From positions 1,426,001 through 1,490,000 of the forward strand of contig OZ037835.1 in NCBI GenBank assembly GCA_964035575.1: 64,000 bases of DNA, in the 5' to 3' direction. The notes under the pieces were generated by a model. The model saw only the letters and a program-made list of their open reading frames with translations. It ran no database searches and was not told the DNA's origin. Of the stretch, positions 40,766 through 52,005 are shown piece after piece. This DNA is from Rhynchopus sp. YZ270_cl-10. Lineage: Eukaryota > Euglenozoa > Diplonemea > Diplonemida > Diplonemidae. Within the stretch, counting starts at the first letter, position 1, and each line of letters starts with the position of its first letter. The position numbers and the translations under genes were made by a program.

Positions 40766-43700
40766 ATGCGAAGGCATATCATGTACGCCGCAGCCTTCTT
40801 GTTGCTGCTTGTGAGTGAAGTGGTGTCGCAGCCGACTGAGCTGCCGTGTGATCGGGCCATTAAGACTATTGTCCAGTTCGCAGACAAGGATAGCATTCAG
40901 CTCCCCGTGCCACCAACTAGTGTGACACTGTTTGGGGGGTATCATTCAGGTTGACTTGGACGTTATTATCAATACATACACCAATTACGGGCGTTTTGTT
41001 GAGTTTGCGAACGGCATCAGCGACGATAATTTTATTATTGGACAGTTCAAAACCACAGGGCATCTGTATGTCAGCAGCACTTGGGGAGAACCGAAGTTAC
41101 GTGTGTTCTACAACAAAACACTGCCGTTGGGAGAGACGTTTCATGTTCGGGTCATTTGCGTGCCCTTTGACGATGCGACATCAACCTACTACGTGTACAT
41201 CAACGACGTATTTGTCACAGAGGGGGTAAGTGAGGCACTCAGATACGTAACTCGTTCGATTTTCTTGATTGGCGAAAGCAGCTACGGAACCGTCGCCTCA
41301 ATTCCCCACATACCCCTCGACGGCAGTGTCACGAACTGTGTCATGTTAATGTGTCCTGGGGATACACCTGCCCCGCCAACTGCTATTCCAACTGCTGAAC
41401 ACACAGACATCCCAACAGCAGTGCCAACAGCTGAACCGACTGCTACTCCTACTGGACCAACCGACATTCCAACTGCAGTGCCCGATACGATTCCAACTGA
41501 AATACCGTGCACTCGGGATGTGGTGACTGTGGTTAATTTCACAGACAAGGATAACATTCAGCTCCCCGTGCCGCCAACTAAGAATACACTTTTTGGGGGT
41601 ATCATTCAGGTTGACTTGGACGTTATTATCAATACATACACCAATTACGGGCGTTTTGTTGAGTTTGCGAACGGCATCAACAACGATAATTTTATTATTG
41701 GACAGTTCCAAACCACAGGGCATCTGTATGTCAGCAGCACTTGGGGAGAACCGAAGTTACGTGTGTTCTACGACAAAACACTGCCGTTGGGGGAGACGTT
41801 TCATGTTCGGGTCATTTGCGTGCCCATTGACGACGAGACATCAACCTACTACGTGTATATCAACGACGTATTTGTCACAGAGGGGGTCAGTGAGGCACTC
41901 AGATACGTAACTCGTTCGCTTTTCTTGATTGGCGAAAGCAGCTACGGAACCGTCGCCTCAATACCCCACATACCCCTCGACGGCAGTGTCACGAACTGTG
42001 TCATGTTAATGTGTCCTGGGGATACACCTGCCCCGCCAACTGCTATTCCAACTGCTTAACACACAGACATCCCAACAGCAGTGCCAACAGCTGAACCGAC
42101 TGCTACTCCTACTGGACCAACCGACATTCCAACTGCAGTGCCCGATACGATTCCAACTGAAATGCCGTGCACTCGGGATGTGGTGACTGTGGTTAATTTC
42201 ACAGACAAGGATAACATTCAGCTGCCGCCAACTAGTGTGACACTGTTTGGGGGTATCATTCAGGTTGACTTGGACGTTATTATCAATACATACACCAATT
42301 ACGGGCGTTTTGTTGAGTTTGCGAACGGCATCAGCGACGACAATTTTATTATTGGACAGTTCCAAACCACAGGGCATCTGTATGTCAGCAGCACTTGGGG
42401 AGAACCGAAGTTACGTGTGTTCTACAACAAAACACTGCCGTTGGGGGAGATGTTTCATGTTCGGGTCATTTGCGTGCCCATTGACGACGAGACATCAACC
42501 TACTACGTGTACATCAACGACGTATTTGTCACAGAGGGGGTCAGTGAGGCACTCAGATACGTAACTCGTTCGCTTTTCTTGATTGGCGAAAGCAGCTACG
42601 GAACCGTCGCCTCAATACCCCACATACCCCTCGACGGCAGTGTCACGAACTGTGTCATGTTAATGTGTCCTGGGGATACACCTGCCCCGCCAACTGCTAT
42701 TCCAACTGCTATTCCAACTGCTGAACACGCAGACATCCCAACAGCAGTGCCAACAGCTGAACCGACTGCTACTCCTACTGGACCAACAGACATTCCAACT
42801 GCAGTGCCCGATACGATTCCAACTGAAATGCCGTGCACTCGGGATGTGGTGACTGTGGTTAATTTCACAGACAAGGATAGCATTCAGCTCCCCGTGCCGC
42901 CAACTAAGAATACACTTTTTGGGGGTATCATTCAGGTTGACTTGGACGTTATTATCAATACATACACCAATTACGGGCGTTTTGTTGAGTTTGCGAACGG
43001 CATCAGCGACGATAATTTTATTATTGGACAGTTCAAAACCACAGGGTATCTGTACGTCAGCAGCACTTGGGGAGAACCGAAGTTACGTGTGTTCTACAAC
43101 AAAACACTGCCGTTGGGAGAGACGTTTCATGTTCGGGTCATTTGCGTGCCCTTTGACGATGCGACATCAGCCTACTACGTGTACATCAACGACGTATTTG
43201 TCATAGAGGGAGTCAGTGAGGCACTCAGATACGTAACTCGTTCGATTTTCTTGATTGGCGAAAGCAGCTACGGAACCGTCGCCTCAATTCCCCACATACC
43301 CCTCGACGGCAGTGTCACGAACTGTGTCATGTTAATGTGTCCTGGGGATACACCTGCCCCGCCAACTGCTATTCCAACTGCTGAACACGCAGACATCCCA
43401 ACATCAGTGCCAACAGCTGAACCGACTGCTACTCCTACTGGACCAACCGACATTCCAACTGCAGTGCCCGATACGATTCCAACTGAAATGCCGTGCACTC
43501 GGGATGTGGTGACTGTGGTTAATTTCACAGACAAGGATAGCATTCAGCTCCCCGTGCCGCCAACTAACGAGACACTGTTTGGGGGTATCATTCAGGTTGA
43601 CTTGGACGTTATTATCAATGCATACACCAATTACGGGCGTTTTGTTGAGTTTGCGAACGGCATCAACAACAGCAATTTTATTATTGGACAGTTCAAAACC

Positions 43701-46433
43701 ACAGGGCATCTGTATGTCAGCAGCACTTGGGGAGAACCGAAGTTACGTGTGATCTACAACGAAACACTGCCGTTGGGGGAGATGTTTCATGTTCGGGTCA
43801 TTTGCGTGCCCATTGACGACGAGACATCAACCTACTACGTGTACATCAACGACGAATTTGTCACAGAGGGGGTCAGTGAGGCACTCCGATACGTAACTCG
43901 TTCACTTTTCGTGATAGGCGAAAGCAGCTGCACCACCGCCTACGTACCCCACATACCCCTCGACGGCAGTGTCACGAACTGTGTCATGTTAATGTGTCCT
44001 GGGGATACACCTGCCGCGCCAGCCTTCACACCACCCCTGACAGAGACTCCTTCAGGGGACACTATCACATCAGAGTCTCCTTCGGTGGAGAGCACAGACA
44101 CAACGATGCCACCTGCTGAGACAGCTGCAGGTGATACGGATTCTGCGTCCTCTGGAAGCACGGTTGTGGCAGTGCTTGTGATTGGAGGCCTTTGTATCAT
44201 GTCTGCGTTGGTTTACAGCTGCTATCGCCGCTGTATCTCGCAGCGGGACAGAATGGACAACGACGAGTATTGTGCGGAGATGCGTCTCATAAGCTCGGAC
44301 TCACAAGAGAACCCTGAGTTTGCTCCTGATGTTCTTTCCGACGGCATTCTGGCATCGGTGCAGAGCACTGGTGAGAGCGTTCCGGTGAGTCTTCCCTCGG
44401 GTCCGCGAGCCGAAGGCCCATCAGACCCTGTGTACGCGTCGTGGGTGAAGGACCGCGAGGTCGGCAGTGGTGCCTACGGTGTTGTGTACGTCGGACACCT
44501 GTCGGACGGGCGTGTGGTGGCGATGAAGGAGCAGACCTCTGCGACACGTGCAGATGCAGACGAGGCAGTTGCGAACCTGGAGCTGCTGCGCCGTCTGCGC
44601 CACCCACACCTGACGGAGATGTACGACGTGTGCTACGACGTGCCTGGACGGCGCATCTGCTGGCTCATGGAGTTCGTCTCGGGTGGGTCGCTTGGTGCAT
44701 ACGTGCGCAACCTTGGGCACAAGCTGGAGGAGGCGAAGGTGGTGTTCTACATGCGGCAGGTCCTGCAGGCAGTGAACTTCCTGCACATGAACAACGTTGT
44801 GCACCGTGACATCAAGGGCGAGAACATTCTCCTCACACGTGAGGGCACTGCGAAGCTCTGCGACTTTGACTCCATCAAATGCTGCGACAGCAACGGGAAC
44901 GTACATTATACAATTCACAACAAAGCCACTGAAAGCAGGGTCCGCACACAGATGATGAGCACACGGCACAACACCTTGATGGGAACACCGAACTGGATGG
45001 CACCCGAGATGCTTGGACAGCTGACTGGATTTGTGGAGGCGGGGCCTGCGTGCGACATCTTCAGCTTCGGGAGCACTGTGTCTGAGGTGCTGAACGAGGG
45101 TGTGCCTCCTGGGAACTTTGAGGGTGTGTGGGTGCATCTGGTCAAGACGATGCAGTTCCCGCCTGTGAACATGGTGCAGGACGTGTCGCCTGAGGCCACA
45201 AGCTTCCTGTGTGCGTGTCTGAAGCGTGACCCTGAGGAACGCCCCACAGCAGGAGAGCTTCTGGAGGACCCGTTCATGACACGTTGGACAGACGCCCACA
45301 TGACTGTGTCAGACACGACGTCCTGCCGACTGCTCACACCTCAACAGATGCAGACGAGACAAACAATGCGCCCACCCCTCGGGAAGGGTGCCTTCGGTGT
45401 GGTGTACAGGGCAACTGTGGACGGACGTGACGGACACGTTGCTGTGAAGGAAGTGCTGCTTGAGGTCTCACACACGAGCAAGGCACGAGAACGTGTGGAG
45501 CGTGAGTTTGTGCTGATGCGTGAGCTGCACCACCCACACATTGTGCCGTACCTCGGACACCTGTGGCGTGATGGGACGCGGCTCGAGATCTTTATGGAGT
45601 ACATGCCAGGTGGGTCTGTGCGCAACCTGCTGCGTGCACGCAGGAAGGGTCTAGACGCAGGCACGATCTGCGAGTACACGAAGCAGGTGCTTCTTGGGCT
45701 GGAGTACCTGCACAGGGGTGGGAACGGGTTTGCACCGATTGCACACCGTGACGTGAAGGCGGACAACCTGCTGCTGTCGATAGATGCGACAGTGAAGCTG
45801 TCTGACTTTGGATGCAGCAAGCTGTTTGAGTCGTCGTCTGAGGACGTGAGCTTTGGTGCTGCTGGTGCGCAGACGTGTGTGGGGACGCCGTTCTGGATGG
45901 CGCCAGAGGTGCTGCAGCAGCGCACGGAGCGCAGTGGGGACTACGGGACACGGTGCGACGTGTGGTCGCTGGGGTGCACGGTGATTGAGATGCTGGGTGT
46001 GACACCGTGGCGAGCGAACGCACGTGAGGGCGAGCACGAGGTTCTGATGCGCATTCTGACAAGCACAGGTGGCCCGCCGATACCTGCAGCTGCGCCGCCT
46101 GCACTCACAGCCTTCCTCGCACGCTGCTTTGTGTGCGACCCTGCCTTGCGCCCGTCTGCACAGACGCTCCTCGAAGACGCTTACATCACACTTGGTGCAG
46201 ACGAAGACGAGGCCACAGCAGACGTGGAGTGTGTGTGTGGTAAGAACCTTAGTTCTGATCACGTGCACCGCTTCTTTTATTCCAAAGAGTACCGTTGTTT
46301 TTCTACGTTTAGTTTCCGACTTATTTGTTCCCATTCGCCATTTATTTGTTCTTTCCCTCACAACCAACTACTGGTCCCAATGAATGACCCCCTTGAAGGT
46401 TCCCATTCGTCTATTTGGTTTATCTTTTGTTGA
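40766..46433 (+). pseudogene. Receptor copy F: LamG-like repeat ectodomain, TM, two kinases; frame disrupted
   Basis: The signal peptide (MRRHIMYAAAFLLLLVSEVVSQ, start 40766) is followed by five roughly 220-residue repeats, a short stalk, a TM helix (VVAVLVIGGLCIMSALVYSCY) and both kinases. Each repeat has a domain with beta-strand-like segments (GRFVEFANG, FIIGQFKTTGHLYVSS, TFHVRVICVP, YYVYINDVFV) and a PT-rich linker, suggesting a LamG/concanavalin-like fold. Kinase 1 has HRDIKGEN and CDFD; kinase 2 has an intact HRDVKADN and SDFG. Three changes disturb the frame. One extra G sits in the G-run near 40935 (six against five in the other repeats), a TAA at 42057-42059 replaces GAA, and an extra GT at about 46233 destroys the normal stop and adds about 64 residues. 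From 42081 to 46433 the frame is open for 1450 codons. Either it decayed recently or some changes are sequencing errors. Confidence 0.8.
40838..44010 (+). repeat. Five tandem ~660-bp coding repeats (LamG-like units)
   Basis: Units start near 40838, 41505, 42165, 42831 and 43491; spacings are 660-666 bp. They are about 90-97% identical by eye, and the last one is the most divergent at its end (CTTAYVPHIPLD in place of YGTVASIPHIPLD). Length differences between units 2-5 are multiples of three (12-bp and 6-bp changes), as expected for coding repeats. Unit 1 carries the single-base frame change. Confidence 0.85.
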
Positions 46434-46956
46434 TCGCATCACTTTCATTAGCTTTTTGCTGCAAACCCCAGAAGACTTGAAAGCCCGCGCAACCGTATGC
46501 ACTGGACAATGTTGTAAATGGGCTATTCCTGGGCGAAAGGCGAAAGGGACACTGCGGCTGACGAAGGTGTAGGGACCGTGTTCTCCATTGCAGTGACTGC
46601 TTCTTCCTTTATGTTGACCTCCGTGTTCCTCATCACACACGGCCTCGGCTTCCTCCCGGTAGTTGTTGTGAAGAAACAAAGAGACGTGAAAGTTGTATTT
46701 TTGAGAGTGTACCAACGTTATTGAACGGTCAAACAGTAGACTGCCCCTAAACAAAAAAATTAGACCACATTTTACCACACCGACTCAAAAGATGAAATCT
46801 GTTTCTGGGACTCAGGAGGAATTTTTGAGCTCTGGACATGGGGGTAACACTCCGCTTTGGGGCACCTAACATGAGGTCAGAAAGACAATGAGGAAGGGGT
46901 GGGTTTTTGAATTTGTATCAGTCCTATTCGTGGTCCTTTACCCCCCCCCCCCCCTT
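46434..46956. other. Intergenic region downstream of copy F
   Basis: No gene is seen. It holds the sequence shared with the flank upstream of copy E (about 46450-46480) and ends in a poly-C tract (about 46941-46954) that borders the next palindrome. Confidence 0.5.
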
Positions 46957-48146
46957 AGGGGGTACGACTCCAGCCATTTTTTGCGCACGGAAAATTCATT
47001 TGGCATTATCTGGTCATCTCCAAGGCAACTGCGGGTGAAAAACACCCTCAGAGTGGGTCACAGGGGGCCTGTGGGTCGAAAAACGACCCAGAAGCCACCC
47101 CAGAATACAAAAAAATGGAAAAAAAATAGTGAAAAAACGGCTTTTTTCACGTTTTGGCCACTTTGGGCAAAATAGCGATTTTTCGAGAAAAATCAAAAAC
47201 CGGGATATTTTTTGACATCACAAAGCCTCCTTTGGCACAAATATACCCCAAAAGTGGCCTGTGAGTCCATTCCAACCTGTTTTGGACATATTTGACACTT
47301 TTGGAAGTGTTTTTTTGGTGTTTTTAGGTCAAAAAAATGCCCAAGACGTCCCCAAGACATCCCCAAGACACTTTGCACACCCCCTGTTACGGTCATATTT
47401 TTTTCGTTTTTTTGCCTGAAACCCCCAAAATACCCCTCCCGGACCCCACATAGTCCCGAATATCCATCACACACCCACTCAGAGTGAGTAGAAGCACCCC
47501 AAAAAAAATATTTTTTAAAGCCCTTCAACTTCAACATGGATGCTGCCGAAACTGAAGCACAATTTTAGGGCTTTAAAAAATATTTTTTTTGGGGTGCTTC
47601 TACTCACTCTGAGTGGGTGTGTGATGGATATTCGGGACTATGTGGGGTCCGGGAGGGGTATTTTGGGGGTTTCAGGCAAAAAAACGAAAAAAATATGACC
47701 GTAACAGGGGGTGTGCAAAGTGTCTTGGGGATGTCTTGGGGACGTCTTGGGCATTTTTTTTGACCTAAAAACACCAAAAAAACACTTCCAAAAGTGTCAA
47801 ATATGTCCAAAACAGGTTGGAATGGACTCACAGGCCACTTTTGGGGTATATTTGTGCCAAAGGAGGCTTTGTGATGTCAAAAAATATCCCGGTTTTTGAT
47901 TTTTCTCGAAAAATCGCTATTTTGCCCAAAGTGGCCAAAACGTGAAAAAAGCCGTTTTTTCACTATTTTTTTCCATTTTTTTGTATTCTGGGGTGGCTTC
48001 TGGGTCGTTTTTCGACCCACAGGCCCCCTGTGACCCACTCTGAGAGTGTTTTTCACCCGCAGTTGCCTTGGAGATGGCCAGATAATGCCAAATGAATTTT
48101 CCGTGCGTTTGGTCCCAGCCAAAATGGCTGGAGTCGTATCCCCTAC
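46957..48146. mobile_element. 1.2-kb palindromic foldback element
   Basis: Left arm 46957-47523 and right arm 47568-48146 are inverted copies with few differences, around a 44-bp unique loop. The outer parts read GGGGTACGACTCCAGCC and GGCTGGAGTCGTATCCCC. Near the right tip there is a small extra inverted segment (CCAGCCAAAATGGCTGG). Poly-C tracts lie outside both ends. Apparent open frames occur as mirror pairs and are not genes. A transcript would fold into a long double-stranded RNA. Confidence 0.85.
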
Positions 48147-49055
48147 CCCCCCCCCCCCCCTTCCTTTACCCCCCCCCCCCCTTATTTTACCCCCTTTTTC
48201 AGAAAAAAACGGTTCAGGCCAAAATAACATGGTCCTTTACCCCCCCCCCTTATAGTACCCTGTTGTGGCTGGTACTTTACCCCCCTGGGGGGGTAAAGTA
48301 CCAGCCACCAGGCAATTTTTGGGTAATTATCACCGCGACACGCCAGGTGGTGTTTTGCCACGAGGGACCTAAACCCACGAGCGAAGCGAGGGGGTTTAGG
48401 TCCCTCGTGACAAAACACCACCTGGCGTGTAATTATGGGGTGATAGTTTCACATAATGCCGCGCGTACCTGTTTTGTTTAATGGTTTGCTGGTAGGGGCT
48501 GATGTGTTCAGCGGGTCGTACATCCGGAGACTGTAGGACTGGTCTGATTTGAAGCTGGAGACAAGCTCGAAATGAGGAAAGGGTAAAGTGCAAATAATCC
48601 TTCACCCCTGTTTTTCATCGGGTGTGCAGGTAGATGGGTGCAGGTGGGTACGTTTGTGCCGCGTGGGCGATACGTTTGGGACACCTCACGGAATCTGAGG
48701 CAACATCGTCATCCCTGACCAGTCATGGTACAGGCACAGGCAGAAAGATGATGTGGATGATGTGGATTTCCAGGATTCATGACCACTTGCGAGGTCGCAA
48801 GGAGGTGAGAATTTTTTTCAGACGATACATTTATCATTAGATCATGTGTCGTCACACTGTGTTGCACAAAATTTCACCCCACGGTGTATGAAAAAGTACC
48901 CCCTTCCCACCCAAAAACATGACCAAACCCATAACATGGTCCTTTACCCCCCCCCCTTACCCCCTCCTTTACCCCCCCCCCCCTTATTTTACCCCCCTTT
49001 TTCCAAAATTTCCGGTTCACCGACCCAAAGGGGGGGGGGGGGGTAGGGGGTCGCA
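48147..49055. repeat. Poly-C tract cluster with two short palindromes
   Basis: TCCTTTACC plus a C run, then TTATTTTACCCCC, occurs at about 48163-48212 and about 48966-49015. A palindrome at 48265-48308 has arms GTGGCTGGTACTTTACCCCC and its complement. A second at about 48337-48431 has outer arms CACGCCAGGTGGTGTTTTG (48339-48357 and 48411-48429) and an inner stem GAGGGACCTAAACCC. A run of about 15 G ends the stretch near 49045. No gene is seen. Confidence 0.7.
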
Positions 49056-50380
49056 TTGTCCTCACAAAAAGTGAAATAAAAATTTTTTGCAACATAGAAA
49101 CTCGTTTCCCGTGGAAAACTAGACACATACCCACCCCAAAAATGTTCGGAGGATCCAAAGAAACCATTTTTTTACACTTTGGTGGGCTCAGAAATACCAA
49201 AAATGGGGAAAATTAGTGAAAAATGGACTTTTACCCCAAAATGGGGAAAAATGGTTTTTTAGCAAAAAAATTGATTTTTTTGGATCACCAGAGGTCTATT
49301 TTGGTGACTCTCTGGTGCAAATCGGGTCCCAGGGGTCCTGTGGACCTGATTTCAACGACCAACAGGCTTCTGTACCACTTGCAAATGATTTTTTTTGAGT
49401 TTTTGAGTCAAAAAAAGTGCCTCTGACCCCCTTGTCACCCCCTTGTCCAGTCCAGGACTTTTCCCCTGGCCATCACATAAAGTAGGGTATGATGCAAATT
49501 TGGGTTCATACCCCCCCCAAAAATGGTCTGCGGACCCAACGGAACCGGTTTTTGACCCTTTGGAGGACTTAGAAGCACTAGAAATGGGGAAAAGGAGTGA
49601 AAAATTGCCCTCCCCCCCAGATGGGGGGGCAGGGGCGGTTTTGGGCTAAAAAATACCAAATTAGGGCCGCCAGAGTCCTCTTGGGGCCACTCTCCAGTGG
49701 AAATCGTACTCCTGGGGGTCCTGTGGGCCTGATTTCGACGGGCTGCACCCTTTTGGGCCCTAGAACCGATCTTGGTTTGAAATATTGAGTCGAATATGAC
49801 CCCCTGAACCCGTGCGTATGCGTGTAAAGCACCCCCCTCACCCCTCCCCCCTCACTGCCCACCTTCTCCTCCCCTGACAGGCGTAACAAATAAAAAAACG
49901 GCCTCCCACTCACAAAAAGCGTCTGAGGATGCTGCTGAGTTCGTGAGGAGGTTCGCGGATGCAGAGTGGATCAGGGGTGTGTGCATGCGTGTCCTGATGA
50001 AGTGCTTCAGCTGCGCATCGAAATGCACGACTGTGGGGGGAAGGCAGAAAATGCCAAATTAAGGCCGCCAGAGGCCTCTTGGGGTCACTCTCCGGTGTAA
50101 ATCGTACTCCTGGGGGTCCTGTGGGCCTGATTACGACGGGCTGCACCCTTTTGGACCCTGCGAACCGATCTTGGTTTGAATTATTTAGTTAAATATGTCA
50201 AATTCCTCCAATCATGGGCTGTATACAGTACAAAATCATGAAAACACCAATAAAAAGGCATTTTTTTTCGTTTTTTCACGTCTTTTGCCGCAAAACCCCT
50301 CAAGAACCCCCGGAAACCCATTTTTGGGGTGGCGCAGGGTGTGGGTCACCACTGAAATGGCCCACCGGCGAAAAAATAAT
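49056..50380. repeat. Three diverged direct repeats, no gene
   Basis: A block of about 155 bp (containing CTCCTGGGGGTCCTGTGGGCC and GGGCTGCACCCTTTTGG) occurs at about 49640-49795 and about 50040-50195. A more diverged relative (CCAGGGGTCCTGTGGACCTG) lies at about 49270-49390. They look like decayed copies of one non-coding repeat family. Open frames are short and without domains. Confidence 0.6.
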
Positions 50381-50552
50381 AATGAACAAGATAAAACAAA
50401 AAAGCTTGCGTTTCTTTTATCGAACAGATTTTATTCTCCGCCCCGTACCCAAAACGTAAACACCACTTTGAATCAGAAAAAATATTTTCTTTTCTTTTTT
50501 CTTCCACACGCGCTTGGTTTTTGTGTTTCATTAACTTTTATCAAAAAGCTTT
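50381..50552 (+). repeat. Split direct repeat A1 (left end)
   Basis: 172 bp identical to 55157-55328. Starts AATGAACAAGATAAAAC and ends CAAAAAGCTTT. It lies just upstream of gag, so it probably includes the promoter and the 5' untranslated region of the element's RNA. Confidence 0.9.
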
Positions 50553-50595
50553 ACCGTTCTTTTCCCTCTTTTTCTTCTCTTCTTTCTCTCTCATT

Positions 50596-51987
50596 ATGCC
50601 TGCCACGGACACCCGCACGAAGGCGCAGCTCCTTGCGGCTCTGCGAGACATGAAGAGGCAGGCGGAGGATCAGAGGGCGGACCTGGAGGAGCGCGAGGCG
50701 CGGATGGAGAAGAAGCTGGATCGGGCAATGTCATCTTTGGCGGCGCGAGACCCGCCCGCCGACCACCAACAATATTGTTACGACCTCCAGGATGAAGGAA
50801 TGGAGGGTCGCGGGGGGTGGGATCAGAGCGGGTACGAGGCGTGGGACTATGGGGATGATAATGAAGGGGACCCCGTTGATGACGTGCCGGGTAACGGTGC
50901 AGATGTTGACGACGACGACGACCTGACGGAGGAACCGAATACGCAGACGACAAAGCCACCTGTGGTGAAGCCGGCGACGAAGGCTGCGACGCGTGCTGCG
51001 AAACCGTCTCCGCGTGCGTCCCCCGAAAGCCCTGCGACGTTGTCCGAGATGGTGGAGGCCGTGACGGCGGCCGTGCTGGCGCGTCTTCCTCCGCAGCTCC
51101 CCGCGCAGGGCAAGACGCCTGATGTCCCGCCGACGCCGAAGCTGGCTGGGAAGAGACGCAGAGACCCGCCGTGTGACATTTTCCCATTGCTGACAACGGC
51201 GGCTGCGGACGCCTTGTACGTGGCGTACACGGAGGAGCACGGGGACTTTTTCTTTGACCGCATGCCTGAAGAGGTGTCTCGTTTGCTCGCCAACTGCGAC
51301 AAGCAAGCCGAAGCCATGACGGTCTTATCGGATTACGCGCCGCTCTCCGCACCGAAGGGCCCTGTGACGCAGTCTTCTGCCGACGACGACCAGGAGGAGG
51401 AAGGTGCAGACATTCGGTGCTACACTGAAGTGTCCAGGTGGCCTGAGACGTTTGACGAGTCCTGGTTTGCGGAGTTTGAGCGGGTACTCCGTGCTAGGAC
51501 GGACATGTACGCGTTTCTGGGCAACCACGGGCTTCAGGAGAAACGCGACAGGACTTTTCTGACCATCCGAAACTTTTGGATCTTCCGGAACCAGAACCCC
51601 GCAGCGCTGACCGAATGGCTCCGCCGCATGAGGGGGCACATGGCTGAACTGGAGGCCCTCCGTGCCACCTACACCACGAGGTCCCCGGGGGCGGCCGAAC
51701 ACATGCGCAGGCAGCTCGAGTCGAATAATCTTCCTCGCGCCCTGCGTGACGCCCGCAGGAGGTTCGAGGTGGATTTTCGGCCTACGGGAAAGTCGAATGG
51801 GGCCACGCACAACACCACGCACTTTCCCAGAAAATCGACAGGCAGAGCGACCCCGCGGCCGGCCCAGACCCCGAAGCCCACACCGAAGACTGCCCCGAAG
51901 AAGCCGGAGGGGAAGGCCTGCCACCGGTTCCTGAAGGGGCTTGCGTGCCTCAAGCATCCTTGCCCGTTCGAACACCAGAAGCAGTGA
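50596..51987 (+). CDS. Gag-like protein of the DIRS-type element
   Basis: 463 residues beginning MPATDTRTKAQ. This ATG follows a pyrimidine-rich leader; an earlier in-frame TTG within repeat A1 is not a likely start. Residues about 10-50 are charged and helical (RDMKRQAEDQRADLEEREAR). An acidic, low-complexity stretch follows at about 75-120 and an Ala/Pro/Lys-rich linker to about 190. The central part, about 195-400, is presumed to be the capsid-like region. The C-terminus has a basic Pro/Lys-rich stretch, then one CCCH zinc finger (CHRFLKGLACLKHPCPFEH), a type of finger often found at the end of DIRS gag proteins. The role is packaging of element RNA, inferred from family and position. Confidence 0.75.
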   Translation: MPATDTRTKAQLLAALRDMKRQAEDQRADLEEREARMEKKLDRAMSSLAARDPPADHQQYCYDLQDEGMEGRGGWDQSGYEAWDYGDDNEGDPVDDVPGNGADVDDDDDLTEEPNTQTTKPPVVKPATKAATRAAKPSPRASPESPATLSEMVEAVTAAVLARLPPQLPAQGKTPDVPPTPKLAGKRRRDPPCDIFPLLTTAAADALYVAYTEEHGDFFFDRMPEEVSRLLANCDKQAEAMTVLSDYAPLSAPKGPVTQSSADDDQEEEGADIRCYTEVSRWPETFDESWFAEFERVLRARTDMYAFLGNHGLQEKRDRTFLTIRNFWIFRNQNPAALTEWLRRMRGHMAELEALRATYTTRSPGAAEHMRRQLESNNLPRALRDARRRFEVDFRPTGKSNGATHNTTHFPRKSTGRATPRPAQTPKPTPKTAPKKPEGKACHRFLKGLACLKHPCPFEHQKQ

Positions 51988-52005
51988 CCACGATGGGAGG
52001 ACTCG

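Noticed and set aside
46888-48230. Several open frames of 60-117 codons
   Set aside because: They are read from the arms of the palindrome and from poly-C tracts.
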